From contig CANIQT010000006.1 of NCBI GenBank assembly GCA_947469885.1, forward strand, positions 104,016 through 168,015: a DNA stretch of 64,000 nucleotides, written 5' to 3'. Positions within the stretch are counted from its first letter, which is position 1. Each line of letters opens with the position of its first letter. The position numbers and the translations under genes were made by a program. The stretch comes from Bacteroidota bacterium. GTDB taxonomy: Bacteria; Bacteroidota; Bacteroidia; 2-12-FULL-35-15. This document shows, piece by piece, positions 1 to 7,869 of the stretch. The notes beneath the pieces are model-generated. The model made no database searches. It was given only the letters and a program-made list of their open reading frames with translations, and was not told where the DNA came from.

Positions 1-243
1 ATCAGATACTTTTCGCCAGAAGGAAAGACAAAAATCTGTCTGGTAATATGTTCTGTTTTTATACTTGTAAATCGGCACGTTATTTAATGTCTTTAACAGC
101 CTGTGAAGGTTGGTAGAAGGAAGCATAGCTATTTCACAAAAGCTGCTCCAGTCAAAAAAATAGTCGGTTACAGTCCCATCGTTAACATAAAGCATCGGAA
201 AAGAACATTTCATTTGGTTGTTGGAATTTATTTCTATTGCCAT
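1..243 (-). CDS. Partial hypothetical protein, possible small DNA-binding protein of the element
   Basis: An open frame of 81 codons starts at an ATG at 243 on the minus strand and runs off the window edge, so the C-terminus is missing. I do not recognise the family. The N-terminal half is polar. The region from about residue 42 (LPSTNLHRLLKTL, then PIYKYKNRTYY) reads like the helix-turn-helix plus beta-hairpin of MerR/excisionase-type proteins, but this is only a resemblance. It lies upstream of and divergent from the 189-residue gene and is probably part of the same mobile element. It could equally be an ordinary element protein of unknown role. Confidence 0.45.
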   Translation of the reverse strand, partial: MAIEINSNNQMKCSFPMLYVNDGTVTDYFFDWSSFCEIAMLPSTNLHRLLKTLNNVPIYKYKNRTYYQTDFCLSFWRKVSD

Positions 244-397
244 TTTTTTATCTATAAATAGTATAAAAAATTCCCTTCCTGGCGATTTTAGAATAATTTC
301 GTTGGTTGAATTTTTAAATTTGAAACGGCTCCCAATCTCCACTGCGAGCTAAATACCATTTGGTGAGGAATGATTAATCTTTGAATCAAGATATAGC

Positions 398-676
398 AAC
401 TCTCCCTGTTACTCTATTTTTAGAATTGTAACTCTCCCTGTTACTCTATTTTTAGAATGGAAGGGAATGAACTATTCCTAAATTTGGTATCAAATACAAG
501 CCACATTTCGTAACTCTCCCTGGACGATGGTTCTTAATTAAGGGTTTTACTGGCTTATTTTAGTAGCGACAATAGGAGGTCTAAATTAGGGCTTAAATAG
601 GGGGTCAATTAAATACAATAACCCCTCCCTATTCCTTTCAAGAAAACTACGTGTGGATTTTACTCTATTTTTAGAA
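398..676. repeat. 29-bp direct repeats and partial copies in a 477-bp noncoding stretch
   Basis: The gap 244-720 has no convincing gene. It contains two identical 29-bp units at 398-426 and 430-458 (beginning AACTCTCCCTG and ending TTTTTAGAAT), separated by 3 bp. A partial copy of the left half lies at 512-521 (AACTCTCCCTGG) and a partial copy of the right half at 659-676 (TTACTCTATTTTTAGAAT). The units sit between divergent genes of the mobile element. Iteron-like replication or transcriptional control sites are plausible, but nothing here proves either. Confidence 0.7.
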
Positions 677-720
677 TAAACTACTATTTATTTATAAAAG
701 AAATTAACCAGAAATACACT

Positions 721-1290
721 ATGAAAAAACAGAAGAAATACAGCCACCACCTATACCTAAGCCCAATAGAATTTAAAGACATTACTGCGATGGTTGGGGA
801 TATTGAATTTGATATTAAATTACTTATTTCGTATCCAGAAAAAAGTTTTAATGCCGTTTATATAGATGAAGTAAATCAATCAAAAGAACTGACTCATTTA
901 AACAGAAGGGGAACCATTAAGGACATTGTTTTAGCAATGGAAGAACACGGGCTATTAGTTTCAGAATATATTCTTGAGAACGAATCACTGGCTATTAGGA
1001 TACAATCCATTGTTGGTGGTGATTTGTTCTTTGAAAAATTTACAATAGCTGGAATAGACATGTGGGGCAAACTGGCTTCAAGCTACCTCATTGAAACAGG
1101 AATAGAACTAAAACCTGGAGTAGTTTATGACATTCCAGAAGCAACAACGATACCCATTCCAATTAAGAGTATAGTAGATAAACACTACTTATTTTATTAC
1201 TTGCTTGACCTACAAAAACGTGAAATAGATGGAGAGATTAGCTCAGTGGATAAGGATAGGGTTTACTTCCACACCGTAAAAGTAGCTTAA
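721..1290 (+). CDS. Hypothetical protein, 189 aa, mobile-element gene
   Basis: The protein begins with a Lys/Tyr/His-rich segment and has no signal peptide or membrane segment. It looks soluble, with mixed alpha/beta character, and I recognise no motif. The ATG at 721 lies 44 bp after the last partial repeat copy and there is no earlier in-frame start of note. Its composition is AT-rich like the neighbouring element genes. It is transcribed in the same direction as the polymerase-like gene downstream, but the two are separated by a 560-bp repeat-rich gap, so they are probably separate units. A replication or regulation accessory role is a guess from position only. Confidence 0.6.
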   Translation: MKKQKKYSHHLYLSPIEFKDITAMVGDIEFDIKLLISYPEKSFNAVYIDEVNQSKELTHLNRRGTIKDIVLAMEEHGLLVSEYILENESLAIRIQSIVGGDLFFEKFTIAGIDMWGKLASSYLIETGIELKPGVVYDIPEATTIPIPIKSIVDKHYLFYYLLDLQKREIDGEISSVDKDRVYFHTVKVA

Positions 1291-1390
1291 TAAACCCATC
1301 AGGGCTTAGGATATTTTTACTGGCAGGGGAATAGTACTTACTTTTTTCTTTCTCTTTCTTTCCTTATTGCAAAAAGACAAGTGGTTTAAA

Positions 1391-1620
1391 AGGTATAATC
1401 GCTTTCTTTCTTTTCTCCTTAAAAAAGGATAAGATGTGTATAAGGTATTAGCACTTTCTTTGTTTTCTCATTTAAAAAGGATAAGGTGTGTATAAGTTAT
1501 TAGCACTTTCTTTCTTTTCTCTTTAAAAAAGGATAAGGTGTGTATAAAGTATAATCACTTTCTTCTTTTCTCCTTTAAAAAGGATAAGGTGTGTACAAGG
1601 TATTACCACTTTCTTTCTTT
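1391..1620. repeat. 52-bp tandem repeat, about 4.5 copies, upstream of the polymerase-like gene
   Basis: Copies start at 1391, 1443, 1495, 1547 and 1598, a period of 52 bp (51 after a one-base loss). Each unit has the order AGGTATTAnCACTTTCTTT, CTTTTCTCC, then TTTAAAAAAGGATAAGGTG and TGTATA. The CTCCTTTAAAAAAGGA part of each unit is close to a palindrome, so each copy could form a short hairpin or bind a dimer. The last copy degenerates at about 1622. The rest of the gap 1291-1852 is AT-rich and noncoding. Tandem repeats next to a replication enzyme suggest iterons or a multi-site operator. The units touch end to end without unique spacers, so this is not a CRISPR array. Confidence 0.85.
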
Positions 1621-1736
1621 TCAGCTGAAAGGAATTCACTTTCTCTATCATTCTTTGCTTATTACTTAAATAAATTTTGTTTTCACTTCAGGTTTTTGTA
1701 TATTAGTACATATTTATTAGAGGTTATATCGTTTTA

Positions 1737-1837
1737 AGAGGAACAGGGGTATAGCCATATTAGGGAATCGGATTAGTTTTACAATTAATTATATAGCCCA
1801 CCAATTATAGAAGTTCCTCTCTATTTTTTGGTGGGCT
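1737..1837 (+). promoter_or_regulatory. Structured 5' leader with overlapping hairpins before the polymerase-like gene
   Basis: AGCCCACCAA (1795-1804) can pair perfectly with TTGGTGGGCT (1828-1837). AGAGGAAC (1737-1744) can pair perfectly with GTTCCTCT (1813-1820), which lies inside the loop of the first stem. The two stems therefore interlock as a pseudoknot or exclude each other. The first stem ends 15 bases before the ATG at 1853. This could be an attenuator or translational control element. It does not match any riboswitch class I know. Confidence 0.45.
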
Positions 1838-1852
1838 TATTATTTATACACA

Positions 1853-3691
1853 ATGGAAATAAATTTTAATAAAACAGAAACAATGGAATTGGGGTTAATG
1901 AACAACTTTAATGTGGGTTATGATATTACATATAACCCAAATAAACCTATTAAGGTTTTTAATAAATCAGCAAAAATGGAGTTGGATTTAATGAACAACA
2001 TGAATATTGGGAATAATCAAATCTATATACCTTGGGAATTATGTTCCGCATTTAATAAATCAGAAATATTAGAGAAAGAGTCAAGTAACAAATTTAATAA
2101 GGACTATAATGTCATTTATGAATCAAATGAAACTAAAGTTGTAGCAAATCAAATATCAAATCAATTAAGTCAATTTAATAAACTTAATACTAATTCAATG
2201 TTTTGTTTGCTCCCAAAAGAAGAAATTCCAATAATAGCAAGTATTGTAGAGGAAAATGATAGGGATGTTTCTGCGCAACTTGCGCTATTTTACGAAACCG
2301 ATTACAGTATATTAATTCCTAAGAAAACCGAATACGTAGTAAGGAAATATCTTGACACTGATACTTTAGAATCAATACACCCAGATGGAGAAACTGCAAT
2401 TGAACTTTGCCTTTTAATGCTTAGTAATTTGACTGACACCTATTTCAGGATGCAGGGGCTTATCTATGAATCAGGGGATAATTATTGGGAATACCGCAGC
2501 ATTGAAACAGAACTGGATGGATGGAAGTCTCTTTACTCTGTAAATTTGAGGCAACAACTACTTTATTCAGATAATACTTATATAAAGGTGAGGGAAGCTT
2601 TATGTGAGGGAACAAATAATGGCCCGATAATGGAATGTGATTATGTAAAAGAAATTGATGAGAAGTGCTATTTATATCGCCTGGGAGACAATTATCGTGG
2701 CAGAGGAGTGGAAACCTATCAAATTAAGTCAGAGTTCGTCCAAGGGCTTTTTAAAAGGCAACATGACCATAAAATAGATGGATGCCTCAGAAATCCTATT
2801 GCCAGAAATTTATTGATAATGCAAGAGAGAATAACGCTCCCTACAAAGCAGGAAATTATCAAAGAAGCCAAAAGGTTAATAAAATTAGGGCATAAGACAA
2901 AAAGCGGCAAGCGGCTTACATTCCTTAACAAACATACAAAAGAATATTTTAAAGACCATGAAAACAGGAGTTTTGTGGAAGACAGTCTAAAAATATTTGA
3001 CTACTTAACCCAGAAGAATGGGCTCTGGACACCGCACATTGGTGGAGAAGGTAGTGGGGGAAGGATAGTTGATTCATTTACATTAATGCCCTCTTGGATT
3101 CGTAACTTATGCCTGATTAATGGAAAAAAACTGACAGAAGTTGACTATTGCTGCCTTCACCCTAATATTGCAATAAATACATACGAAGGGAATAAAGGTT
3201 TCATCACTCATAAGGCTGTTGCTGAAGAAATAAAATTTAGGGAATTGCTTGAGAACGTTGAGTTAGCGATACTATTAGAAGAAGACAATATCACTTTACC
3301 TAAAACAAAAAAAGAAATTGAGGAAGAAAGTGAATTCCTTGCTCTGATAAAAGGGGAGCACCTATCTTTTTTTAACAAGGAATGGTATCAAATGATGCAA
3401 TCCCCTCTATTTGATTATTACTCAGGGACAGAGCCGACAATGATGTCAAACATATACTTTGATAAGGCAGAGAGCGAATTTGGACACAAAGCAACATGCA
3501 GAAGACTTTTTAAGAAAGAAGTAGAAATAATGAGCGATGTGGTTAGCAGATTAAACGAAAGGGGAATATATGTTGGATACATCTATGATGCCCTCTTTTG
3601 CACTCCAGAAGAAGCAGAGATAGTTAAAAATGTAATGGATGAAGTAGCTATGTTACACGGAGTGAAGACGACAGCAAAATATAAGTTATAA
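1853..3691 (+). CDS. Palm-domain polymerase-like protein (TV-Pol / family-A related), 612 aa
   Basis: The C-terminal third carries a family-A-like polymerase signature. Motif A is EVDYCCLHPNIA with Asp431. A basic helix follows at about 545-560 (HKATCRRLFKKEV), in the place of motif B. Motif C is GYIYDALFC with Asp579. The segment before motif A (GGRIVDSFTLMPSWIRNL, about 402-420) fits the fingers/palm entry of such enzymes. Members known as TV-Pols occur in bacterial mobile elements and virophages and are thought to prime and copy element DNA. The N-terminus has three imperfect 31-residue repeats (5-35, 36-66, 67-97), each starting FNK. The middle (100-400) is unrecognised. The gene follows a tandem-repeat array and a structured leader, as a replication gene might. 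The polymerase assignment is an inference from motifs. Confidence 0.6.
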   Translation: MEINFNKTETMELGLMNNFNVGYDITYNPNKPIKVFNKSAKMELDLMNNMNIGNNQIYIPWELCSAFNKSEILEKESSNKFNKDYNVIYESNETKVVANQISNQLSQFNKLNTNSMFCLLPKEEIPIIASIVEENDRDVSAQLALFYETDYSILIPKKTEYVVRKYLDTDTLESIHPDGETAIELCLLMLSNLTDTYFRMQGLIYESGDNYWEYRSIETELDGWKSLYSVNLRQQLLYSDNTYIKVREALCEGTNNGPIMECDYVKEIDEKCYLYRLGDNYRGRGVETYQIKSEFVQGLFKRQHDHKIDGCLRNPIARNLLIMQERITLPTKQEIIKEAKRLIKLGHKTKSGKRLTFLNKHTKEYFKDHENRSFVEDSLKIFDYLTQKNGLWTPHIGGEGSGGRIVDSFTLMPSWIRNLCLINGKKLTEVDYCCLHPNIAINTYEGNKGFITHKAVAEEIKFRELLENVELAILLEEDNITLPKTKKEIEEESEFLALIKGEHLSFFNKEWYQMMQSPLFDYYSGTEPTMMSNIYFDKAESEFGHKATCRRLFKKEVEIMSDVVSRLNERGIYVGYIYDALFCTPEEAEIVKNVMDEVAMLHGVKTTAKYKL

Positions 3692-3692
3692 G

Positions 3693-4037
3693 TTAACTGT
3701 TGTCGCCAAACCCCAATTCAGTAGTAATAAATACAGATTGAATCACGTTTACAAATATGTTTAAGCTGGCTCCTTTGCTAACCAAATCTTCGTATTCACG
3801 AAGAATATAATTCGGTCTATTGTTGCTAATTGCGCTGAAGATAAGCTTACCACTTTCTGAATAGAAAAAGTTGTCTGTCTCCCCATCCTCAAAGAATTCC
3901 CATGTGAGCACCCTGCAAGGTTGTTTCTTCCCTTCCTGTGTCATAATAAAACCGTCTGATACTTGTCCAATCTTATAGATTTTTCCTCTTCTCAGAAGGG
4001 CTACACTCCCACCGTCATTGCTTAAAATTTCTATCAT
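3693..4037 (-). CDS. Hypothetical protein, 114 aa, mobile-element gene
   Basis: This is a small soluble protein without signal peptide, membrane segment or known motif. The N-terminal half (IEILSNDGGSVALLRRG then KIYKIG) looks like a beta-barrel fold such as an SH3-like or Tudor-like domain, but this is only an impression. It converges on the polymerase-like gene with a single base between the two stop codons. A 250-bp AT-rich gap with no gene visible separates it from the next minus-strand gene. It uses the same AT-rich codons as the rest of the element. Function unknown. Confidence 0.55.
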   Translation of the reverse strand: MIEILSNDGGSVALLRRGKIYKIGQVSDGFIMTQEGKKQPCRVLTWEFFEDGETDNFFYSESGKLIFSAISNNRPNYILREYEDLVSKGASLNIFVNVIQSVFITTELGFGDNS

Positions 4038-4289
4038 AATATTTTACTATAATTAGTTTGATTTTCCTTAAAAAGCAGAATTTGTAGGATTTTTTATAGT
4101 AAAACAATATATATTTATTGACGTACTTATTAATAGGGAAAAGATTGTCATTAACTGATTAAAATGGAGTGGGGGTTAAGGTAATTTCAAAAATTATGCA
4201 AAATAATTAACCGTATTGCCATTTTTTTCTTTTTCATCCTTTCGGGAATAATATCAAAGCCCCGGAGAAAAATTCTGCGAAACTTATCT

Positions 4290-4484
4290 TTAACCCAAAT
4301 TTAATAAAACATACCAAATTATATCCTGAAATATTCCAATTTTAGTTTCATAATTGTACGTCAGTGAGCATAAGACTTCGCTTTCTATAGCAAGTTTCTC
4401 CGGGATAAACCCATATTCTTTTCTTAAACTTACAATCCCATCAATAAGTTTATCAAGATTCTTTCTCAATCTCTCTAAAAACAA
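4290..4484 (-). CDS. Small hypothetical protein, 64 aa
   Basis: The N-terminal part is amphipathic and charged (FLERLRKNLDKLIDG, then SLRKEYGF). The C-terminal part is more hydrophobic and aromatic. I know no family. It lies 48 bp downstream of the 137-residue gene on the same strand and could be the last member of that minus-strand cassette. The short length and lack of homology cues make it uncertain; it could be a chance frame in AT-rich DNA. Confidence 0.35.
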   Translation of the reverse strand: MFLERLRKNLDKLIDGIVSLRKEYGFIPEKLAIESEVLCSLTYNYETKIGIFQDIIWYVLLNLG

Positions 4485-4532
4485 ATAAAAACTGAAGATG
4501 TTTTGAGAAACAAGTAAAAGCCAACTTTAGGG

Positions 4533-4946
4533 TTATAGCCAACTTCCTTTCTCTTTCCTATTTTTTTTGACCGCTGACAAAAAAGATTTAATATCTCCGC
4601 CTAGTTTTTGAAAAAGAACAAAGTGTTTTTCAATTTTTTCAGTAAGTGAAGCAGTTAATCCTATATTAATCAATGCCTTTAAAAATTCCTCTTTTATTAG
4701 GAAATCAACAATTACTTCTCCAATAACTTCCACAAACGGATGCACATTGACACACTCAATCTTTCCATCAATCATAAACGGAAGTTTTCCAACTAAATCT
4801 TCGTAATCAAGTTTTGATAGTAATTCTAATTCCTCATTTGTTAGGTTAATCCCATCCTCTTTAAATTTAATTCTATCAATTAAAAATTCGCTATTTGTTA
4901 ATTTTGTTAAATAATAATCTACAGCCTTTAGTTCAATTTTTTTCAT
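4533..4946 (-). CDS. Hypothetical protein, 137 aa, mobile-element gene
   Basis: A soluble, largely helical protein rich in Glu, Lys and Leu, with a Lys/Arg-rich tail (VKKNRKEKGSWL). No catalytic motif or membrane segment is visible. It is in the minus-strand run between the 83-residue gene (44 bp upstream) and the 64-residue gene. Its leader is an A/T run with no Shine-Dalgarno site, as is usual for Bacteroidota. Element cargo of unknown function; nothing in the sequence distinguishes a regulatory from a defence role. Confidence 0.55.
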   Translation of the reverse strand: MKKIELKAVDYYLTKLTNSEFLIDRIKFKEDGINLTNEELELLSKLDYEDLVGKLPFMIDGKIECVNVHPFVEVIGEVIVDFLIKEEFLKALINIGLTASLTEKIEKHFVLFQKLGGDIKSFLSAVKKNRKEKGSWL

Positions 4947-4990
4947 TTTTTTTATTTTTTTATTGTTGACAAATACTCATTTAATTCGTT

Positions 4991-5242
4991 TTATCCAATA
5001 ACGGAAAAGGAAAATACAATTCCATTATCTCTTTTAGTATAACATTTAATTTTTTTGCAGTTAATGCCAATGAGATTGTTTTCGGTGGTTCTGGTCAAGG
5101 AAATATTTTCAGAGAAAATATAATTTTCTTTAACACTACATATACGAATGTCAGTTTCTAAAGCAGAAATTTTGCCAGTACAAATAAGTTCCAACAAATC
5201 CAGACTAATGGAGTAGGAGTGTTTTGATGTCTCAATTTTCAT
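4991..5242 (-). CDS. Hypothetical protein, 83 aa, mobile-element gene
   Basis: A short protein with alternating beta-prone segments and two Cys/Lys-rich stretches (GINCKKIKCYTKRDNG near the C-terminus). No known motif. It starts 9 bp after the stop of the HTH protein gene upstream, so the two are very likely co-transcribed and may be translationally coupled. That pairing hints at a small partner or regulator of the HTH protein, but I have no sequence proof. Confidence 0.5.
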   Translation of the reverse strand: MKIETSKHSYSISLDLLELICTGKISALETDIRICSVKENYIFSENISLTRTTENNLIGINCKKIKCYTKRDNGIVFSFSVIG

Positions 5243-5251
5243 TTGCCTGTA

Positions 5252-5551
5252 TTACTTAAGGAGTGCAGGAACTAAATTGTTATTAAGGATGTCAATAATT
5301 TCCGCCTGTGGGTAAAAATAAGTTACTCCAAGTTTGGTGAATGGGATTTCCCTTTTGAATCTCATATCCTTTAATTTGTTTTCGGATACGCCCAGAAATT
5401 TAAGAACTTCACGGGTTCTTAAATACTTTTTGGCTGGTGTTGCGGCTGGCTTGTATGCGGTTACAGCAGCCACTAATTGTTCAACTTCTTTCCTGATTCT
5501 TTCTTCTGCCTGTTGCAGGTCTTGTTTTGTGGCAATTTCGTTTTGCGTCAT
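5252..5551 (-). CDS. HTH-domain protein of the excisionase/MerR-like type, 99 aa
   Basis: Residues 1-35 are charged and probably form a coiled coil (TKQDLQQAEERIRKEVEQL). Residues 43-95 form a winged HTH of the helix_turn_helix_17 kind: LRTREVLKFLGVSENKLKDM is the HTH, and FTKLGVTYFYPQAEI is the beta-hairpin that reads the DNA backbone. Such proteins accompany Bacteroidetes integrases and often act as excision factors or local repressors. Here it lies downstream of the integrase on the same strand and just before an inverted repeat at 5594-5622, a possible binding site in its own leader. Excisionase is likely but not certain; repressor is the alternative. Confidence 0.7.
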   Translation of the reverse strand: MTQNEIATKQDLQQAEERIRKEVEQLVAAVTAYKPAATPAKKYLRTREVLKFLGVSENKLKDMRFKREIPFTKLGVTYFYPQAEIIDILNNNLVPALLK

Positions 5552-5593
5552 AATTTTTTGTTTTTAAAAGTTATGAGCAAAGTTATGACAGGG

Positions 5594-5630
5594 AAAAGGT
5601 AACTGTAGGGCTGTTACCTTTTGGTTACCC
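5594..5630. promoter_or_regulatory. GGTAAC/GTTACC inverted repeat, candidate operator or recombinase arm site
   Basis: AAAAGGTAAC (5594-5603) and GTTACCTTTT (5613-5622) are perfect 10-bp inverted arms. A further GGTTACCC follows at 5623-5630. The 16-bp string TTACCTTTTGGTTACC (5614-5629) recurs exactly at 7690-7705, between the integrase start and the tRNA. A shared protein such as the integrase, the HTH protein or the possible RteC-like protein probably binds both. The site overlaps the last codons of the 203-residue gene and the leader of the HTH gene. Confidence 0.55.
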
Positions 5631-6236
5631 TTTTTTTAGTTTGTCCTGTTCAATGGGTGCAGGCATATTTAGGTCATCTTTAATTAAGGTGATTTTTTCT
5701 TTTAAAAAATCAAGCCCTTTTTCTATTTCTGTAATAAGATGGTCCTTTTCTTTATCATAATAGAATTTTTGAGTTTTTCTTGTTGGGAGCTTTGCTCTCA
5801 TTTTTGACAAAGCAATTTTCACATTCTTTATTTCAACGAATTTTCCAACCTTATAAGATTTGCAAGAACTTTCTAAAAACTCTGCAAAATTGGCTTGTTT
5901 ATAAAAGTCTGTTATACCTGCATTTTGTAAACACCAAAAAAGAATTACTACTTCTATTTGACTTAAATTAAATTCTATTGGCAGAGGGGCATATTGCAAT
6001 GGCATTTCATCAGCATGTATAACTAAAGGAATGGCGGAAACTGTATTTCCACTTTCTATTACCTGAACCATTGGCGTATCAAAATGGTTCCTGTTGAGGT
6101 AATTAATCCCACATTCGCATTTATTAATTATACTGCTTAAAATTTGGGTAAGAAAAGAAATGAGAAACCTTTTTTTGGGTTCCTCATTCTTTGGAATAAG
6201 TGTTTTGGGTATTTCAGTAGTTTGGTTGCTTGGCAT
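5625..6236 (-). CDS. Hypothetical element protein, 203 aa, possibly RteC-like
   Basis: The N-terminal 100 residues are polar and unrecognised. The C-terminal part (FNLSQIEVVILFWCLQNAGI, a short linker, then FAEFLESSCKSYKVG and KNVKIALSKMRAKL) resembles the helical C-terminal region of RteC-family proteins and related proteins next to Bacteroidetes integrases, where RteC controls excision of conjugative transposons. The match is by pattern only. It lies between the integrase and the HTH gene, all on the minus strand, which suits a role in excision control. Confidence 0.5.
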   Translation of the reverse strand: MPSNQTTEIPKTLIPKNEEPKKRFLISFLTQILSSIINKCECGINYLNRNHFDTPMVQVIESGNTVSAIPLVIHADEMPLQYAPLPIEFNLSQIEVVILFWCLQNAGITDFYKQANFAEFLESSCKSYKVGKFVEIKNVKIALSKMRAKLPTRKTQKFYYDKEKDHLITEIEKGLDFLKEKITLIKDDLNMPAPIEQDKLKKG

Positions 6237-6338
6237 AACTTCATTTTGAATTTATACGAATTTGAGCCCCAACAGTTTCAGAAAAAGTGGCAAAAAGGGC
6301 TATTTTAGCCATTTTTTAACTTTTATTAACAAATAAAC

Positions 6339-7616
6339 CTAACCTGCAATAGCCGAATTTATCGGCAAAACTAGTGTTTGTGGTTTTTCTTTCTGCTCCA
6401 TCCTTTCTTTTAGCTTTAACATTTCCTGACTAACAATATTATCTCTGATTTTAGCATAATGCTGTGTTTGTGTGATTCTTAAATGTCCCATCATTTTACT
6501 AACAGCTTCAAGGGAAACTCCATTGGCAAGAGTTACTGTTGTTGCAAAAGTATGTCTTGCAACATAGTGGTGTAACGTTTTATCTATACCACATAAATCA
6601 GCGATTTCCTTTAAATATTCATTTACTTTTTGATTGGACTTCTTTGGAAATAGTGAGCCATTAACAATGCAATCGGGGTGATTTTTGTATTTTTCAATTA
6701 ACTTTTTTGCCTCTGGCAAAAGTGGAACATTGGAATCCGTTTTTGTTTTTTTTCTCTTTGCAATAATCCACAACTCACCATCTATATAAGTTTGAACATT
6801 ATTCCAGGTTAACTTTGCTACATCACACGGGGCGTAACCTGTGTAACAGGAAAATAAGAAAATATCCTTGATAGTATTTAATCTCTCGGTGCTGAAAACT
6901 TTGTTTTCAATCTTTTCCAATTCCTCCTGTGTTAAATAAACTGCATCCTCAACTATTAATTTCCCTTCATACTTTGCAAATGGGTCTTTACTCAACCAGT
7001 CATACTTAATTGCCAGATTTGTTACTTTTTTTGCTGCCTGACAATATTTAACGGTTGTGTTGTTTTTAATTTCTTTTTCGGTTCTTAAAAACATATCAAA
7101 TCCATCAATGAACTCAAAATTGAGCTCGTCAAGGGCAATATCATTTGCGCCATACTTAGCTTGAATGAATGATTTTAAGTGTGTCTGTGTTGAATTAAAC
7201 TTGGTTAAACTGGCTTTTGCTCCCTCTCCTCTTTTGATTTTATCAACAAATTTTAAATTGTGGTAATCGAATGCTTCCATGTAGGTTTTGGAGTTTGCTT
7301 TTGCAAAAGTTTCTTTTCCTAAAAAAACATTTTTCAGGTTCTCGGCTGTTAATTCAACTTCTGAATTAATCATTTCTTTGCCTTTGGAATTAATCTGAAT
7401 TCTGATTCGGTTTAGCTCGTCCCGAATAATAACATCTGCGGGAATTCGGGCTAATTTTAGTTGTTTGGTTTCTTTCCATCTCTTTTCATCTATCCATTGA
7501 AGAGTAGAAAATGTTGTTTTTGTTCCCTCTGTGATAATGCGGGTATAAATTGGGACTTGTCCCAAAGGATTGATTTTGTCTTTTTTTACATAGAACGTAA
7601 GATTAATTTTTTTCAT
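6339..7616 (-). CDS. Tyrosine recombinase / integrase of Bacteroidetes type, 425 aa
   Basis: Site-specific recombinase that would integrate and excise the element at the neighbouring tRNA-Ser. It has an N-terminal arm-binding region (1-100), a SAM-like core-binding domain (about 110-215) and a catalytic domain (225-395). The C-terminal catalytic residues are visible: His350 and Arg354 (HHYVARH), His378 (MMGHLRI) and the nucleophile Tyr387 (QHYAKI). The position of the first catalytic Arg reads TGYAPCD. Absence of that Arg is known in this clade, for example IntDOT. Length and layout are normal. The gene starts 285 bp from the tRNA 3' end, with GTTACC repeats in between. Confidence 0.93.
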   Translation of the reverse strand: MKKINLTFYVKKDKINPLGQVPIYTRIITEGTKTTFSTLQWIDEKRWKETKQLKLARIPADVIIRDELNRIRIQINSKGKEMINSEVELTAENLKNVFLGKETFAKANSKTYMEAFDYHNLKFVDKIKRGEGAKASLTKFNSTQTHLKSFIQAKYGANDIALDELNFEFIDGFDMFLRTEKEIKNNTTVKYCQAAKKVTNLAIKYDWLSKDPFAKYEGKLIVEDAVYLTQEELEKIENKVFSTERLNTIKDIFLFSCYTGYAPCDVAKLTWNNVQTYIDGELWIIAKRKKTKTDSNVPLLPEAKKLIEKYKNHPDCIVNGSLFPKKSNQKVNEYLKEIADLCGIDKTLHHYVARHTFATTVTLANGVSLEAVSKMMGHLRITQTQHYAKIRDNIVSQEMLKLKERMEQKEKPQTLVLPINSAIAG

Positions 7617-7689
7617 TGCTTTAAAATTCTGTTGTTAAACATTTATTTATTGCAAATTTCCTTCAAATAAAAAGTAATGAAAAGTAAAT

Positions 7690-7792
7690 TACCTTTTGGT
7701 TACCTTCTTTTGTAACCATTAATATTGTTACATTTCAAGAAAAAAGTTACCCTCGGAGCTGTTTTTTATGAGGGTAACTTTTTAGGGTAACT
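7690..7792. promoter_or_regulatory. Integrase upstream control region with GTTACC repeats and a 14-bp inverted repeat
   Basis: The region holds TTACCTTTTGGTTACC (7690-7705, identical to 5614-5629), then TTGTAACC, GTTACA and GTTACCC motifs. AAAAAGTTACCCTC (7741-7754) forms a perfect 14-bp inverted repeat with GAGGGTAACTTTTT (7770-7783). A third AGGGTAACT follows at 7784-7792. Such a cluster between an integrase gene and its tRNA target is where arm-type integrase or excisionase sites are expected. The 14-bp stem could instead be a terminator protecting the element from outside transcription. Confidence 0.6.
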
Positions 7793-7839
7793 CTAATAAG
7801 TGGATTTTGATATTTTTTGATGCTGTATTAAAAAACACA

Positions 7840-7869
7840 AAACCCAATGGTATTGATTCCATTGGGTTT
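7840..7869 (-). terminator. Hairpin terminator downstream of tRNA-Ser
   Basis: AAACCCAATGG (7840-7850) and CCATTGGGTTT (7859-7869) form an 11-bp stem with an 8-base loop. On the minus strand it is followed by TTGTGTTTTTT, an interrupted U-tract. It is about 30 bp beyond the tRNA 3' end. If it belongs to the original tRNA transcript, the element boundary lies to its left. Confidence 0.6.

Noticed and set aside
398..458. Two-copy direct repeat as a minimal CRISPR array
   Set aside because: Spacer is only 3 bp.
1391..1620. CRISPR array
   Set aside because: Units are joined end to end without unique spacers and no cas gene is near.
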